DNA of 7,555 nt. It comes from Actinomycetota bacterium (lineage in GTDB: Bacteria; Actinomycetota; Nitriliruptoria; Nitriliruptorales; JAHWKO01). Below the pieces are notes generated by a model. It was not told where the DNA came from. It searched no databases and saw only the letters and a program-made list of their open reading frames with translations. The stretch spans positions 1 through 7,555 of the forward strand of contig JAHWKO010000101.1 of assembly GCA_019347855.1 (NCBI GenBank). The letters run 5' to 3'. The position numbers and the translations under genes are program-made. Below are positions 6,697 through 7,555 of the stretch, in pieces (position 1 is the stretch's first letter; the number at the start of each line of letters is the position of its first letter).

Positions 6697-7555
6697 ATGA
6701 GCGACGACAAGCTCGAACAGCCGATGTCCGCCGACCGCGAGGACCTCCCGTCGTCGGGGGAGTCGGACGCGGCCCCGCAGGAGACGATCACCCAGGAGGC
6801 CGGCGAGGTCATGCCGGACGCCGAGGATCAGCCCGACGTCGAACCGACCGACGCGCCGGAGCTCCGCGAGGAGGAGCACGCCGAGGACTGGGCCGAGGCG
6901 GAGCCACCGAAGGAGCCCGGACCGACCGAACCCGTCACGGACCCCGACGTCGCCGAGACCGAGGACGTCGGCTCCACGCCCGAGCCCGAGTCGGTCGAGC
7001 CGATCGAGGACCGCGACCCCGACCTCGTCGAGCCCGACGAGATCGCGCCCGAACCACAGGACCCCGAGATCACCGGGGAACAGCCCGCTGACGAGGCGGC
7101 AGAACCCGCCGACCCGGCAGCGCCTGCCACCGACACGGACACCTCCGAAGATGACCTCGACGAGCTGCTCGACCTCGCGGGGGCCGAGGCGCCCGCTGAC
7201 GCGGTCGACCGTTCCGATGCGACCGGGCCGGACACGCAGACGACCTCGGACGCGCCCGGAGACACCGCGGCGACCGACACCGAGGCCGCCGAGATCCCGC
7301 CGGCTGAGGCCGAGGGAGCGGAAGAGACAGAGGCAGAGGTCGAGGAACCGGAAGAGGCAGAGGCAGAGGCAGAGGCAGAGGAAGAGGCAGAGGAAGAGGA
7401 AGAGGAAGAGGAAGAGGAAGAGGAAGCGGGGCCCGAACGGGGACCACTGTTCCGACCGAGCACGATCTCCGAGGTCCGTGACCGCCGCGAGCTGCTGCGC
7501 CTGCCTGGGGACCTGTTCGTCGTCCACACCTACTCCGGCTACGAGCAGCGCGTCC
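6697..7555 (+). CDS. nusG: NusG with a very long acidic N-terminal extension (3' end outside window)
   Basis: NusG binds RNA polymerase and affects elongation, Rho termination and coupling to the ribosome. Identity rests on LRLPGDLFVVHTYSGYEQRV (267-286), the start of the NGN domain, and on its place after secE. The frame is open from the ATG at 6697 to the window edge (286 codons, no stop). Residues 1-248 look disordered. By hand count they contain about 97 Asp/Glu and only 7 Lys/Arg, no Cys, Phe or Tyr and one Trp (W65). Residues 209-243 are nearly all Glu and Ala, ending in twelve Glu in a row (232-243). Actinobacterial NusG proteins often have acidic N-termini, but about 270 residues is unusually long to my knowledge. 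The position usually Trp in WYVVH-type starts is Leu here (L273). The Shine-Dalgarno before 6697 is weak; an in-frame ATG at 6811 with AGGAGG 11 bases upstream is an alternative that still leaves an extension of over 230 residues. Confidence 0.93.
   Translation, partial: MSDDKLEQPMSADREDLPSSGESDAAPQETITQEAGEVMPDAEDQPDVEPTDAPELREEEHAEDWAEAEPPKEPGPTEPVTDPDVAETEDVGSTPEPESVEPIEDRDPDLVEPDEIAPEPQDPEITGEQPADEAAEPADPAAPATDTDTSEDDLDELLDLAGAEAPADAVDRSDATGPDTQTTSDAPGDTAATDTEAAEIPPAEAEGAEETEAEVEEPEEAEAEAEAEEEAEEEEEEEEEEEEAGPERGPLFRPSTISEVRDRRELLRLPGDLFVVHTYSGYEQRV
7351..7425 (+). repeat. nusG: GAAGAG/GCAGAG hexanucleotide tandem repeat inside nusG
   Basis: Twelve in-frame 6-base units of the form G(A/C)AGAG run without interruption, plus a final GAA. 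The order is one GAAGAG, four GCAGAG, one GAAGAG, one GCAGAG and five GAAGAG. Imperfect copies extend back to 7321. The units encode Glu-Glu or Ala-Glu. The top strand is almost purely purine. Gain or loss of units by slippage would keep the reading frame and only change the length of the acidic tract. Confidence 0.9.

Noticed and set aside
6691..7529. Minus-strand frames of 278 and 233 codons with Leu/Phe or Ser-rich repeats, resembling membrane or adhesin-like proteins
   Set aside because: They are the complement of the nusG Glu/Ala repeat. The plus strand has a continuous frame joined to a clear NusG domain.

Overview
The window is GC-rich and reads as chromosomal DNA of an actinomycete-type bacterium (Actinomycetota). 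Four things support this: third codon positions are dominated by G and C, GTG starts occur, rpmG is followed by a hadA/hadB-like pair of MaoC-fold genes upstream of secE-nusG, and the tRNA-Trp promoter has an actinobacterial TTGCCC-17-TAGGCT form. A deep-branching class is possible, but the sequence alone does not settle it.

Layout. Positions 1-399 (+) are the 3' third of tuf (EF-Tu). From 419 to 4849 four genes lie on the minus strand and are transcribed towards tuf. In transcription order they are: a small cupin protein (4849-4463); a 901-residue adenylate cyclase fused to a STAND/NB-ARC-type ATPase and a TPR-like tail (4414-1709); a stand-alone cyclic-nucleotide-binding domain protein (1608-1171); and a CRP/FNR-family transcription factor (1111-419). 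From 4968 onwards everything is on the plus strand: rpmG (bL33), hadA-like, hadB-like, a promoter with a 5' leader hairpin, tRNA-Trp(CCA), secE, and the start of nusG, which runs off the window.

How it works together. The plus strand is housekeeping: translation (EF-Tu, bL33, tRNA-Trp), fatty-acid dehydration (HadAB), protein export (SecE) and transcription elongation (NusG). The minus-strand cassette looks like a self-contained cAMP circuit. It has a cyclase with all six class III catalytic positions present, a regulatory ATPase that could gate it, and two downstream proteins with cyclic-nucleotide pockets, one of which can bind DNA. It sits between tuf and rpmG-tRNA-Trp-secE-nusG, genes that are close neighbours in many bacteria, so it looks like an insertion into an old housekeeping block.

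The two most unusual points are this cassette and NusG. The NusG NGN domain begins only at about residue 273, after an extremely acidic, low-complexity extension. That extension ends in a poly-glutamate tract encoded by a hexanucleotide tandem repeat.
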